Assembly (NCBI GenBank): GCA_029226955.1
Contig: JAQXZA010000004.1
Location: forward strand, 1 to 50,999
Direction: 5' to 3'
From: Clostridia bacterium
GTDB lineage: Bacteria > Bacillota > Clostridia > Oscillospirales > Acutalibacteraceae
Length of the DNA: 50,999 bases
Under the pieces are notes generated by a model. That model searched no databases and was not told the DNA's origin. It saw nothing but the letters and a program-made list of their open reading frames with translations. Both the position numbers and the translations under genes were made by a program. Shown here one piece after another: positions 19,886 through 29,100 of this stretch. The stretch's first letter is position 1. Every line of letters starts with the position of its first letter.

Positions 19886-20182
19886 ATGACTATCGAAAAA
19901 ACAATTACAGAAAGCACACTTTGCTTAAAGGTAATCGGAAGACTTGACACAACGACAGCACCACAACTGGAATCTGAATTAAAACAAAATATCAACGGAA
20001 TTACAGAACTGACAATGGATTTTTGCGAGCTTGAATATATGTCGTCAGCAGGACTTCGTGTTCTGCTTGCGGCACAAAAGGTAATGAATCGTCAGGGTAA
20101 AATGGTTGTGAAAAATGCAAATGATACGATTATGGAAGTATTTGAAATAACAGGATTTATTGATATTTTGACAATCGAATAG
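19886..20182 (+). CDS. STAS-domain anti-sigma factor antagonist
   Basis: 98 residues, a single STAS domain. The phosphorylation-site region reads MSSAGLRVLL (Ser 53-54), preceded by the strand LTMDFCELEY. In the family, the unphosphorylated form binds the RsbW-like kinase and frees its sigma factor, and a PP2C phosphatase reactivates it. Both partners follow directly. I chose ATG 19886, 8 nt after AGGAGG; a TTG at 19880 would overlap the stop of the previous gene and sits too close to the ribosome site. Confidence 0.9.
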   Translation: MTIEKTITESTLCLKVIGRLDTTTAPQLESELKQNINGITELTMDFCELEYMSSAGLRVLLAAQKVMNRQGKMVVKNANDTIMEVFEITGFIDILTIE

Positions 20183-20208
20183 ACAAGACTTAAAACGGAG
20201 AAAAGAAA

Positions 20209-22668
20209 ATGACTGTTTTTTTACAATTAGCTGTAATTGCGGCACTGCCTGTCTTGTTGTCCGTAATACTTTACATATTGAATAAAAAGACTGCATTCAA
20301 AAAAATTAAATATGTGCCGAAACAGTTGATTTTCGGAATCCTTTTTGGGTTGCTTGCTGTGTGTGCAACCGAGTTCGGTGTGAATGTCGGCGGTGCAACA
20401 ATAAATGTGCGTGACAGTGCTCCGCTTTGTGCGGGACTGATTTTCGGAGGACCGGCAGGTATTATTGCCGGTATTATCGGAGGTGTTGAACGCTGGTTTG
20501 CGGTTTTGTGGGGTGCCGGAGAATATACACGTCTGGCATGCTCTGTTTCAACCGTTCTTGCCGGTATTGTTTCGGCACTGATACGCAAGTTTATGTTTGA
20601 TAACAAAAAACCGTCATGGTTCTACGGTCTTGTTGTCGGTCTTGCCATCGGTATGATAATGGAAGTTATCCACATGCTGATGATTTTCCTGACAAATATG
20701 TCCGATGCCCGTGTAGCATTTTCCTTTGTAAAAATTTGTTCTTTACCTATGATAAGCGTAAACGGTATTGCTGTTATGCTGTCAGTTCTTGTCGTGTCGG
20801 TTATCGGCAAGACAAAAAATGAAAAGCACAGTGAGCTTAAAAATATATCCCAGACATTTCAGAGGTGGCTGTTAGTATGCGTTGTTGTGGGGTTTCTTTG
20901 CACTACGGTGTTTACATGGACATTGCAGACGCAGCTTTCTGAAAGTAATGCCATAAGTCTGATAAAACTCAATATTGATGATGTAAAACAGGATATTACA
21001 GATGCCTCCGACAAGAATCTTTTGTCAATAACCCGTGTTGTTGCAGATGAACTCAACAAGGAGAAGAAGATTGATTCGCAAATGCTTGTTGAATCAGGAA
21101 AAAAATACGATATTGCCGAAATAAATGTTATTGACCGTCGTGGGATAATAACCGCATCAACTTTTCCCGATTTCCTTAATTATAATATGCGTGGAGGCAA
21201 ACAGTCTGCCGAATTTCTTATTTTGTTAGACGGTAAAACAACCGAATATGTGCAAAGCTATCAGCCAACCTCGTCAAATTCGGAAATTTTGCGTAAATAT
21301 GCGGGCATTGTACTCCAACAGGGTGGTTTTGTTCAGGTTGCGTATGATGCGGAACGCTTTCAGAGGGATATTGACGATCAGGTTATCGGTGCAACACACA
21401 ATCGTCATGTCGGTGAGGGCGGCAGTATCATTATAGCTGACGAAAATCTGAATATTGTAAGCGGCAGAAACAATGACGAGGGAAAGAATCTCTCCGTAAC
21501 CGGCATTGAACTTGACACGAATAAGACGGCTGAATATGAACGGTTTGTTGCCGATGTGTATGATACGGAATCATATTGTATGTATGTTGTTTCCGAGGGC
21601 TATTATATTATCGGCGTTATGCCGCAAAGCGAAGCGGTCTTTTCAAGAGATGTTTCCGTATATGTTACGATATTTATGGAATTTGTCGTTTTCGGAATGC
21701 TTTTTGTACTTGTCTATTTTCTGATTAAAAAACTTATCGTTAATAATATAGAACGCATAAATACACTGCTGTCCAGAATCACTGACGGAGATCTGGACGT
21801 AGTTGTCGATGTGCGGTCAAATGAAGAATTTGCATCTCTCTCTGATGATATAAATTCTACCGTTACAACCTTAAAGCATTATATTGACGAGGCTGCGGCA
21901 AGAATTGATAAAGAACTTGAATTTGCAAAAACTATCCAACATTCTGCACTGCCAAGTGTATTTCCGCCGTTTCCGAATAAAACGGAGTTTGATATTTTCG
22001 CCACAATGGACACTGCAAAGGAGGTTGGCGGCGATTTTTACGACTTCTATTTTGTCGGCGAGGATAAGCTGGCGTTCCTTATTGCCGATGTTTCGGGTAA
22101 AGGAATTCCTGCCGCTATGTTTATGATGACAGCCAAAACATTAATTAAAAGCTTTGCGGAAGCCGGAAACACAGTAAATGATGTGCTTACAAAGGCAAAT
22201 GAAAAGCTGTACGAGAACAATGACGCCGGTATGTTTGTAACGGCATGGATGGGAATTATAGATTTAAAAACAGGCCTTGTCGAATTTGCAAACGCAGGAC
22301 ACAACCGACCACTTGTACGGCATAAGGACGGTAAATTTGAATATCTGAAAGTCCGTGCAGGCTTTGTTCTGGCAGGAATGGAGGGAATACGCTACAAAAA
22401 GAATGAATTGCAGCTTAACCCCGGCGATGAAATTTTCCTGTACACAGACGGTGTAACAGAGGCAACCGACGCAAATAACCAGTTATACGGCGATGACCGC
22501 CTGCTTGATTTTATGAATACGCTGAACGGAGTGCCTGCTGACTCTGTTTGCGGTGCAGTTAAAGCAGATGTGGACAAATTTGTCGGCAACGCACCGCAAT
22601 TTGATGATATGACTATGGTATATTTGAAATATAACGGAGGAAAATCTGATGAAAGAATTAATGATTGA
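20209..22668 (+). CDS. Membrane SpoIIE/RsbU-type PP2C phosphatase with LytS-like 5TM sensor
   Basis: 819 residues. The N-terminus is a 5TM-LYT (LytS-like) membrane domain (about 1-200, including GLIFGGPAGIIAGIIGG). A further TM at about 225-245, an extracellular sensor domain (about 245-480), TM (about 485-507), HAMP-like linker and a PP2C phosphatase domain (about 590-815) follow. Metal-binding motifs are visible: GGDFYDFY, ADVSGKGIPAAMFM, GHNRP and TDGVTEA. It should dephosphorylate the STAS protein encoded just upstream when its sensor is engaged. Its last 20 bases overlap the next gene, so expression is coupled. Confidence 0.9.
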   Translation: MTVFLQLAVIAALPVLLSVILYILNKKTAFKKIKYVPKQLIFGILFGLLAVCATEFGVNVGGATINVRDSAPLCAGLIFGGPAGIIAGIIGGVERWFAVLWGAGEYTRLACSVSTVLAGIVSALIRKFMFDNKKPSWFYGLVVGLAIGMIMEVIHMLMIFLTNMSDARVAFSFVKICSLPMISVNGIAVMLSVLVVSVIGKTKNEKHSELKNISQTFQRWLLVCVVVGFLCTTVFTWTLQTQLSESNAISLIKLNIDDVKQDITDASDKNLLSITRVVADELNKEKKIDSQMLVESGKKYDIAEINVIDRRGIITASTFPDFLNYNMRGGKQSAEFLILLDGKTTEYVQSYQPTSSNSEILRKYAGIVLQQGGFVQVAYDAERFQRDIDDQVIGATHNRHVGEGGSIIIADENLNIVSGRNNDEGKNLSVTGIELDTNKTAEYERFVADVYDTESYCMYVVSEGYYIIGVMPQSEAVFSRDVSVYVTIFMEFVVFGMLFVLVYFLIKKLIVNNIERINTLLSRITDGDLDVVVDVRSNEEFASLSDDINSTVTTLKHYIDEAAARIDKELEFAKTIQHSALPSVFPPFPNKTEFDIFATMDTAKEVGGDFYDFYFVGEDKLAFLIADVSGKGIPAAMFMMTAKTLIKSFAEAGNTVNDVLTKANEKLYENNDAGMFVTAWMGIIDLKTGLVEFANAGHNRPLVRHKDGKFEYLKVRAGFVLAGMEGIRYKKNELQLNPGDEIFLYTDGVTEATDANNQLYGDDRLLDFMNTLNGVPADSVCGAVKADVDKFVGNAPQFDDMTMVYLKYNGGKSDERIND

Positions 22669-23056
22669 CGCAACTGTTGAAAATATCGAAAAGGTTACTG
22701 ATTTTGTCAATGAACAGCTTGAAGCGTTTGATTGCCCGATGAAAACCCAGACACAAATTGACATTGCCATTGATGAGTTATTCGGAAATATTGCACACTA
22801 CGCTTATAACCCTGATGTCGGACCTGCTACTGTAAGGGTGGAGGTGACGGACGATCCGATTGCGGTTATCATCACTTTTATCGATCACGGTATTCCTTAC
22901 GATCCTCTTAAAAAAGAAGACCCGAATACCACACTTTCGGCAGAAGAACGAAATATCGGCGGTCTTGGAATTTATCTTGTAAAGAAAAGTATGGACGATA
23001 TTTCTTATGAATATAAGAACGGACAGAATATTCTGAAAATCAAGAAGAAAATATAG
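22649..23056 (+). CDS. RsbW-like anti-sigma serine kinase (HATPase)
   Basis: 135 residues, a single GHKL ATPase domain: N-box DIAIDELFGNIAHYAY, G1 DHGIPYDP and G2 GGLGIYLVKKSMD. RsbW/SpoIIAB-type kinases phosphorylate STAS antagonists and hold a sigma factor inactive. With the STAS protein and phosphatase upstream it completes a partner-switching module. The start follows GGAGG inside the 3' end of the phosphatase gene. The target sigma factor could be the ECF-like one at 30700, which is inference; these kinases can also control non-sigma targets. Confidence 0.88.
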   Translation: MKELMIDATVENIEKVTDFVNEQLEAFDCPMKTQTQIDIAIDELFGNIAHYAYNPDVGPATVRVEVTDDPIAVIITFIDHGIPYDPLKKEDPNTTLSAEERNIGGLGIYLVKKSMDDISYEYKNGQNILKIKKKI

Positions 23057-23067
23057 AGGAAGATGAA

Positions 23068-23541
23068 ATGAATAATCAGATTTTTCGCAAAAAAAGTATG
23101 GAGCGTGTTTCTTCTCCCGAACAGTTGAACGACTATGTTCGTGTATCGAATCCTGGAGTATGGATGATTCTTGTCGCTGTGATAATTTTGCTTGTCGGAA
23201 TATGTATATGGGGAATTTTTGGACATCTGGATACAAAACTCGAAACCGTTGGTGTATGTAAAGACGGAAAAATGTTTTGTTATGTTTCCGACAGCGATAT
23301 TGAATCTGTAAAAACAGGTATGAAGATTACAGTAAACGGTACGGAATATGAAATTACGGAAATATCACCATCTCCTTTCTGTGTAAGTGACGATATGGAT
23401 TCCTATGCAATGTACATAGGTAATCTTACTGTGGGACAGTGGGTTTATGAGATAACGACAGATACTGACCTTAAAGACGGTACATATAAAGCACAAATTA
23501 CAACAGAAAGCGTTTCTCCGCTCTCTTTCGTATTTAATTGA
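23068..23541 (+). CDS. Short NHLP-system membrane fusion-like protein
   Basis: 157 residues. A cytoplasmic N-terminus (IFRKKSMERVSSPEQLNDYV) leads to one transmembrane helix (about 31-53, VWMILVAVIILLVGICIWGI), then a small beta-rich extracytoplasmic domain. The N-terminal pattern and position match the HlyD-like secretion protein of NHLP bacteriocin systems, but those are normally much longer, with a coiled-coil arm. This one lacks the arm entirely. It is probably an accessory of the exporters encoded directly downstream. The ATG follows GAGGAAG. Confidence 0.7.
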   Translation: MNNQIFRKKSMERVSSPEQLNDYVRVSNPGVWMILVAVIILLVGICIWGIFGHLDTKLETVGVCKDGKMFCYVSDSDIESVKTGMKITVNGTEYEITEISPSPFCVSDDMDSYAMYIGNLTVGQWVYEITTDTDLKDGTYKAQITTESVSPLSFVFN

Positions 23542-23551
23542 GGGTGAAAGT

Positions 23552-25738
23552 ATGAAGAATAAAAAAATTGATGTAAAAAAGCCGAAAACAAGCGGAGTAT
23601 GCAAGGTTCCCGTTGTTATGCAGATGGAGGCACTGGAATGTGGTGCTGCTTCTCTTGCAATGATTCTTTCATACTATGAAAAATGGATTCCGCTTGAACA
23701 GGTTCGTTCAGACTGCGGAGTATCAAGGGACGGTTCAAATGCAAAAAATATTCTGCGTGCCGCCAGAAGTTATGGATTAAGTGCAAAGGGATACAGATAT
23801 GAGCCGGAAGATCTTAAAACCAACGGCAAATTCCCGTGTATCATTCACTGGAACTTTAATCACTTTGTTGTTCTGAACGGATTTCATGGCGATAAAGCGG
23901 TTCTGAATGATCCGGCACGAGGAACAGTAACCGTTTCAATGAAAACATTTGACGAATCTTTTACGGGAATTTGCCTTATGTTTGAGCCGACTGAAAGCTT
24001 TGAGCCGGGCGGCAAACCGAAATCTATGCTTTCGTTTGCGAAAAGCCGCCTGAAAGGAACGGGTACGGCGGTTGCCTTTGTAATACTTACAACTATAATT
24101 TCATCTTTGATAGGAGTAATAAATCCTGCCTTTTCAAGAATATTTATTGACCGATTGCTGACAGGTGAAAATCCCGAATGGCTTGTGCCGTTTATTTTAG
24201 CGTTATCGGGTTTCGGAATAATACAGTTGATTGTAGCGTGGATACAGGCGGTGTATTCACTTCGTATCAACGGCAAAATAGATGTTGTCGGCAGTACATC
24301 ATTTATGTGGAAAGTGCTGCGTATGCCGATGGAGTTTTTTTCACAGCGTATGGCAGGCGATATTCAACAGCGTCAGTCCTCAAATGCTCAGATTGCGAAA
24401 AGTCTTGTAGATACTTTTGCTCCGCTTGCACTTAATACCATTATGATGATATTTTATCTTATCGTAATGATTCGCTATAATCTGTTGCTTGCACTTATTG
24501 GGGTTGCCTCCGTATTTATCAATCTGATTGTTTCAAACATTATATCAAAAAAACGCATAAATATTACCCGTGTTCAGATGCGTGACGCAGGAAAACTTGC
24601 GGGAACAACAACAGCCGGTATTGAAATGATAGAAACTATCAAGGCAAGCGGTGCGGAAAACGGATTCTTTGAAAAATGGTCTGGCTATCAGGCAAGTGTG
24701 AACACACAACAGGTCAGATTTGCTAAATTGAATCAGGTTCTCGGCTCAGTGCCTTTGCTTGTAAATTCTCTTACAAATATCATAATATTGATTCTCGGCG
24801 TTTATCTTACAATGAACGGAGAATTTACTGTCGGTATGATTATGGCATTTCAGGGATTTTTGTCTTCATTTACCGCTCCGGCAATGACTCTTATTACAAC
24901 AGGACAGACATTTCAGGAAATGCGTACAGATATGGAGCGTATTGAAGATGTAATGAAATATCCGACAGATGTTAATTATGAAAACGATGATGTTTCTGAT
25001 GATGAGGAATATGATAAGCTGTCAGGCTGTATTGAAATGAAAAATGTAACTTTTGGATATTCAAAACTTTCAGAGCCGCTTATTGAAAATTTCAGTCTTT
25101 CATTAAAAACAGGACAGCGTGTTGCCTTTGTCGGCGGTTCGGGCTGTGGAAAATCAACCCTTGCAAAGCTCATTTCGGGATTGTATAAGCCATGGAGCGG
25201 TGAAATTCTGTTTGACGGAAAGCCGATAAGTCAGATTGACCACAGCATTTTTACAGGTTCGCTTGCCGTTGTAGATCAGGATATTACTCTGTTTGAGGAC
25301 ACAATAGCTAACAATATCAAAATGTGGGATAACTCGATTGAGGATTTTGAAATGATTATGGCGGCAAGGGATGCACAGTTACACGAGGATATTATGCAGC
25401 GTGACGGCGGCTATCAGTACAAAATCACTGAGGGCGGTAAAGATTTTTCAGGCGGTCAGCGTCAGCGTCTGGAAATTGCCCGTGTTCTTGCTCAGGATCC
25501 AACCATAATAATACTTGACGAGGCGACCAGTGCATTGGACGCAAAAACCGAAAGCGAGGTCGTTAAATCCATAAAGGACAGAGGTATAACATGTATTGTT
25601 ATTGCACACCGTCTGTCCACAATCCGTGACTGTGATGAAATTATTGTTATGGATTACGGCAAGGTAGTTGAACGTGGTACTCACGAAGAACTTTATGCCA
25701 AGGGTGGCTTATATACACAGCTTGTATCAAATGAATGA
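23552..25738 (+). CDS. NHLP-type bacteriocin exporter: C39 peptidase/permease/ATPase
   Basis: 728 residues. An N-terminal C39 cysteine peptidase has the catalytic Cys in MEALECGAASLAMIL, His in WNFNHFVVLNGF and Asp in NDPARG. A six-helix ABC permease region (about 165-450) follows, then an ABC ATPase with Walker A GGSGCGKST, signature FSGGQRQRLEIAR, Walker B IIILDEATSALD and H-loop AHRLST. Such proteins cut leader peptides after Gly-Gly and export the core. The many GG-leader genes from 28048 onward are the likely substrates. The start lies 10 nt after the fusion-like gene with a GAGGGTG ribosome site. Confidence 0.93.
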   Translation: MKNKKIDVKKPKTSGVCKVPVVMQMEALECGAASLAMILSYYEKWIPLEQVRSDCGVSRDGSNAKNILRAARSYGLSAKGYRYEPEDLKTNGKFPCIIHWNFNHFVVLNGFHGDKAVLNDPARGTVTVSMKTFDESFTGICLMFEPTESFEPGGKPKSMLSFAKSRLKGTGTAVAFVILTTIISSLIGVINPAFSRIFIDRLLTGENPEWLVPFILALSGFGIIQLIVAWIQAVYSLRINGKIDVVGSTSFMWKVLRMPMEFFSQRMAGDIQQRQSSNAQIAKSLVDTFAPLALNTIMMIFYLIVMIRYNLLLALIGVASVFINLIVSNIISKKRINITRVQMRDAGKLAGTTTAGIEMIETIKASGAENGFFEKWSGYQASVNTQQVRFAKLNQVLGSVPLLVNSLTNIIILILGVYLTMNGEFTVGMIMAFQGFLSSFTAPAMTLITTGQTFQEMRTDMERIEDVMKYPTDVNYENDDVSDDEEYDKLSGCIEMKNVTFGYSKLSEPLIENFSLSLKTGQRVAFVGGSGCGKSTLAKLISGLYKPWSGEILFDGKPISQIDHSIFTGSLAVVDQDITLFEDTIANNIKMWDNSIEDFEMIMAARDAQLHEDIMQRDGGYQYKITEGGKDFSGGQRQRLEIARVLAQDPTIIILDEATSALDAKTESEVVKSIKDRGITCIVIAHRLSTIRDCDEIIVMDYGKVVERGTHEELYAKGGLYTQLVSNE

Positions 25739-25750
25739 GGAGGCGAAAAT

Positions 25751-27964
25751 ATGGGTTGGTTTGATGAACAAATAAAAGAACGTAAGAAAAACGACAATGA
25801 TGTTTTCGCTGATGCGTTTGTGAATATTGCCGGAGCGGTCATTGGCAAAAAAGCATACAATTCCTTAAACGACGATCGAACCGTTACGAAAAATGCCATT
25901 GATGAAATACTGAAATATTATCACGCAAAGACACGGGAAATTCCCGATAATATTACAGATATGAATGATCAGCTTGAATACCTTATGCGTCCCTACGGTA
26001 TTATGCGGCGTAGTGTAAAGCTGTCAGACGGTTGGTATAAAGACGCTATCGGAGCTATGATTGGTACAATGAAAGAGGACGGTCGCATTGTGGCACTGAT
26101 TCCTACAGGTTTGTCGGGATACAGCTATTTTGATTATAAAAAGGGAAAGAAAATCAAAATAAACCGTAAAAATCAGGCATTGTTTAACGAAAATGCTATT
26201 GCTTTTTATAAGCCTTTTCCGCTTAAAAAAATCGGTATTCCCGAACTTATGAAATACATTGTTCAGACGCTGCGTCCTGCTGATTTTGTAATGATTGCGT
26301 TGGCTACACTTGCGGTATCTGTTCTTGGTATGTTTATGCCGAAACTGAATAATATACTTTTCAGCACCGTTATAGAGTCGGGCAGCTTACAGCTTTTATA
26401 CGCAATAGCCGCTTTCTTTGTATGTGTAACAATCAGCAGTTGCATTATGACGGTTGTGAAAACTATGGTGACTGCCCGAATTACCACAAAAATGGATATA
26501 TCGGTGCAAGCAGCAACTATGATGCGTGTGTTGTCACTTCCGGCTGATTTTTTTAAGGAATACAGTGCCGGAGAGCTTTCCACACGTTCACAGTACATAA
26601 ACAGTTTATGCAATCTTCTGGTTTCTGCTGTGATGTCAACGGGACTGACATCATTGTTTTCACTGATTTATATTTCGCAGATTTTCGTATATGCATCCGA
26701 ACTGGTAATTCCTGCACTTTTGGTTATTTTAATTACGCTTATTTTGTCGGTTGTATCTTCAGTAATACAAATGAAAATCACAAAAAAGCAAATGCTTCTT
26801 TCGGGAAAAACCAACGGTCTTAGCTATTCGCTTATTTCAGGAGTGCAGAAAATCAAGCTGTCGGGTTCGGAGAAAAGGGCGTTTTCAAAATGGGGAAATT
26901 TATATGCAAAACAGGTTCAACTTTCTTATAATCCTCCGACCTTTCTGAAAATCAATACCGTTCTGAATACGGCGGTATCGCTTATCGGAACGATTATAAT
27001 GTACTATTCGGCGGTTCAGTCGTATATTTCGGTTGCGGATTATTATGCGTTCAATTCCGCATACGGTATGGTTTCAGGTGCGTTTATGTCACTTGCAGGA
27101 ATTGCACTGACCGTAGCCCAGTTAAAGCCGATACTTGAAATGGTCAAGCCTGTTCTGAATGCTGTTCCCGAGGTTTCAGAGGGAAAACAGGTTCTTACAC
27201 GGCTGTCAGGAGGAATTGAGCTTAACAATGTTTCGTTCCGTTACAGCGAAAATATGCCGATGATTCTTGATGATGTTTCCTTGAAAATCCGTCCGGGTCA
27301 GTATGTTGCCATTGTCGGAAAAACAGGCTGTGGCAAATCCACATTACTTCGCTTGCTTCTCGGTTTTGAAAAGTCGCAGAAAGGTGCCGTATATTATGAC
27401 GGTAAGGATCTGAATTCCATTGACCTTAAATCACTTAGACGGAATATCGGTGTTGTTATGCAAAACGGCAAGCTGTTTCAGGGAGATATTTACTCTAATA
27501 TTGTTATATCTGCTCCGTGGCTTACTCTTGACGATGCGTGGAAAGCGGCAGAGCTTGCGGGTATTGCCGAGGATATACGCCACATGCCTATGGGTATGCA
27601 AACTATAATTTCCGAGGGGTCGGGTGGAGTTTCCGGCGGTCAGCGTCAGCGGCTTATGATTGCCCGTGCAATCGCTCCGAAACCGAAAATTTTAATGTTC
27701 GATGAGGCGACAAGTGCACTTGATAATCTCACGCAAAAAAAGGTATCACAGTCGTTGGATTCACTCAAATGCACACGAATAGTCATAGCACACCGACTTT
27801 CAACAATCAAGCAGTGCGACAGAATCCTTGTACTTGATAAAGGAAAAATCATTGAGGACGGTACATATAACGAATTGATTGAAAAGAACGGATTTTTTGC
27901 AGAGCTGGTTGCACGACAGAGGCTTGATGATGAAACAAGTGAGGAAAAAGCCACCCGGAATTAA
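25751..27964 (+). CDS. NHLP-type bacteriocin exporter: second ABC permease/ATPase
   Basis: 737 residues. An N-terminal cytoplasmic domain of about 170 residues lacks C39 catalytic residues. Permease helices (about 175-460) and an ABC ATPase follow, with Walker A GKTGCGKST, signature VSGGQRQRLMIAR, Walker B LMFDEATSALD and H-loop AHRLST. This is the second half of the paired NHLP transporter, likely a heterodimer with the preceding protein, in which only that one cleaves leaders. The ATG is 12 nt downstream behind GAGGAGG. Confidence 0.92.
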   Translation: MGWFDEQIKERKKNDNDVFADAFVNIAGAVIGKKAYNSLNDDRTVTKNAIDEILKYYHAKTREIPDNITDMNDQLEYLMRPYGIMRRSVKLSDGWYKDAIGAMIGTMKEDGRIVALIPTGLSGYSYFDYKKGKKIKINRKNQALFNENAIAFYKPFPLKKIGIPELMKYIVQTLRPADFVMIALATLAVSVLGMFMPKLNNILFSTVIESGSLQLLYAIAAFFVCVTISSCIMTVVKTMVTARITTKMDISVQAATMMRVLSLPADFFKEYSAGELSTRSQYINSLCNLLVSAVMSTGLTSLFSLIYISQIFVYASELVIPALLVILITLILSVVSSVIQMKITKKQMLLSGKTNGLSYSLISGVQKIKLSGSEKRAFSKWGNLYAKQVQLSYNPPTFLKINTVLNTAVSLIGTIIMYYSAVQSYISVADYYAFNSAYGMVSGAFMSLAGIALTVAQLKPILEMVKPVLNAVPEVSEGKQVLTRLSGGIELNNVSFRYSENMPMILDDVSLKIRPGQYVAIVGKTGCGKSTLLRLLLGFEKSQKGAVYYDGKDLNSIDLKSLRRNIGVVMQNGKLFQGDIYSNIVISAPWLTLDDAWKAAELAGIAEDIRHMPMGMQTIISEGSGGVSGGQRQRLMIARAIAPKPKILMFDEATSALDNLTQKKVSQSLDSLKCTRIVIAHRLSTIKQCDRILVLDKGKIIEDGTYNELIEKNGFFAELVARQRLDDETSEEKATRN

Positions 27965-28047
27965 AAAATTTTAGTATTCATTAGCTCTTTCGGCAAATCA
28001 ATCGTATAAAGTAATGTAACACAAAAACTGAATTGGAGGACTTTACT

Positions 28048-28213
28048 ATGAAAAAAAACAAAGAAAACAATCACAGAAGAAAATTCAAAATCTGCTGATT
28101 CCGCACAGGAATTGAACGAGGAAACCATTGATAAGGAAATCGAACAGATAAGCGACGGTGAACTTTCCGATCCGTATATTCGGTCTATCAATATGAACGA
28201 AAAAACATTTTAA
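28048..28213 (+). pseudogene. Frameshifted GG-leader peptide gene
   Basis: An ATG behind TTGGAGG opens a frame that stops after 16 codons. Removing one A from the eight-A run right after the ATG restores a 55-residue peptide beginning MKKTKKTITEENSKSA and ending PYIRSINMNEKTF, the same tail as the intact gene at 28228. Its cleavage site has also decayed (ISDG in place of VSGG), so real decay or phase variation is more likely than a sequencing error alone. Confidence 0.7.
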
Positions 28214-28480
28214 AGGAGAAATGACAAATGGACTTCAAAGATGAAAAACAAAAGAACCCTTGCGAACAGACAGAAGAACAGGAAACGCTTAATGACGAAG
28301 AACTGGAACAGGTAAGCGGCGGTGAACTTCCCGATCCGTATATTCGGTCTATCAATATGAACGAAAAAACATTTTAAAGGAGAAATGACAAATGGACTTC
28401 AAAGATAAAAAACAAAAGAACCCTTGTGAACAGACAGAAGAACAGGAAATGCTTAATGACGAGGAACTGGAACAGGTAGG
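28157..28480 (+). repeat. Tandem duplication, 164-bp period, in the peptide array
   Basis: The block beginning GGTGAACTT at 28157 recurs at 28321 with few changes. It includes the tail of one peptide gene, the AAAGGAG ribosome site and the leader start of the next gene (MDFKD). The period of exactly 164 bp holds for the start codons (28228, 28392) and stop codons (28213, 28377). Peptide genes here multiply by tandem duplication with out-of-register tails. Confidence 0.8.
28228..28377 (+). CDS. GG-leader secreted peptide precursor
   Basis: 49 residues. The leader begins MDFKDEKQKNPCEQTEEQ and ends LNDEELEQVSGG, a double-glycine cleavage site. The predicted mature peptide is 17 residues (ELPDPYIRSINMNEKTF). 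An AAGGAG site lies 8 nt before the ATG. Likely cut and exported by the C39 ABC transporter upstream. No modification-enzyme gene is nearby, so the core may act unmodified. Confidence 0.8.
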   Translation: MDFKDEKQKNPCEQTEEQETLNDEELEQVSGGELPDPYIRSINMNEKTF

Positions 28481-28538
28481 CGGCGGTTATGGACAAAGTG
28501 GTCAGTATTCCACGATCCAGTCACAAACTATATGTTAA
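28392..28538 (+). CDS. GG-leader secreted peptide precursor
   Basis: 48 residues. The leader is almost identical to that of the preceding gene and ends LNDEELEQVGGG; the predicted core is about 16 residues (YGQSGQYSTIQSQTIC), rich in Gln/Ser with a C-terminal Cys. It has the same AAGGAG ribosome site and spacing. A conserved leader next to a completely different core is the expected pattern for diversified export substrates. Confidence 0.8.
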   Translation: MDFKDKKQKNPCEQTEEQEMLNDEELEQVGGGYGQSGQYSTIQSQTIC

Positions 28539-28631
28539 CAGCTGTGCGGCACGGCAAATTGTACAAAGCACACAGCAAACGCACACCTTGCCGTAACGGC
28601 AAAAAATTTATGTATTAAGGAGATATTTATT

Positions 28632-28811
28632 ATGGACGAAAAGAAAAAGCTCAATGACGAGGAATTAGAAGAAGTATCAGGCGGTGCTGATTCAAAAAAC
28701 TCAGTAGCAGATATTACAATTGGATTGCATCGTGATCCGCATGATAAACAATGTCCATTTACAGATCCACAAGGAGATATTTATTATGGACGAAAAGAAA
28801 ATGCTCAATGA
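28632..28811 (+). CDS. GG-leader secreted peptide precursor
   Basis: 59 residues. A very short leader, MDEKKKLNDEELEEVSGG, is followed by a core of about 41 residues starting ADSKNSVADITIGLHRDP. The 3' end runs through the ribosome site and start of the next precursor (overlap of 26 bases), so its last residues are encoded by that gene's leader DNA in another frame. This suggests a duplication truncated the original tail. AAGGAG lies upstream. Confidence 0.7.
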   Translation: MDEKKKLNDEELEEVSGGADSKNSVADITIGLHRDPHDKQCPFTDPQGDIYYGRKENAQ

Positions 28812-29094
28812 CGAGGAATTAGAAGAAGTATCAGGCGGAAAAGTAACTGTTATTTCAGAAGAAGTAGGCTCAAAGGTTTCATTTGAAATTGAATACAGTG
28901 GACACACTAGCAGATGGGAACTCAAGAATAGAATTCAACAAGAGTTATTGAACAGAGGTGTGCCACAGCATGTGGTAAACACAGTTCCTGTTATGAACCC
29001 TGAAAAGTCTTATATGTCGTATGGAAGCGGTGGTATGAGAGTAGAATGGGAACCGGGTTGGGCAACACCCCAATATACTAAAACGCACGATTAA
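28786..29094 (+). CDS. GG-leader secreted protein precursor with long core
   Basis: 102 residues from ATG 28786, chosen because it has AAGGAG and the MDEKK leader start shared by neighbours; a frame extending upstream to 28720 lacks these. The leader ends LNDEELEEVSGG. The core is about 84 residues (KVTVISEEVGSKVSFEIEYS...), with alternating beta strands and a helix, and looks like a small folded domain, unlike the short unstructured cores around it. No family was recognised. Confidence 0.75.
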   Translation: MDEKKMLNDEELEEVSGGKVTVISEEVGSKVSFEIEYSGHTSRWELKNRIQQELLNRGVPQHVVNTVPVMNPEKSYMSYGSGGMRVEWEPGWATPQYTKTHD

Positions 29095-29100
29095 AACTGT

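Noticed and set aside
28588-28602. TTGCCGT/ACGGCAA palindrome in the peptide array
   Set aside because: The loop is too small for the full stem and A residues follow instead of T; no supportable function.
28720-28785. Upstream extension of the peptide gene at 28786
   Set aside because: No ribosome site at 28720; the MDEKK start with AAGGAG at 28786 matches all its relatives.
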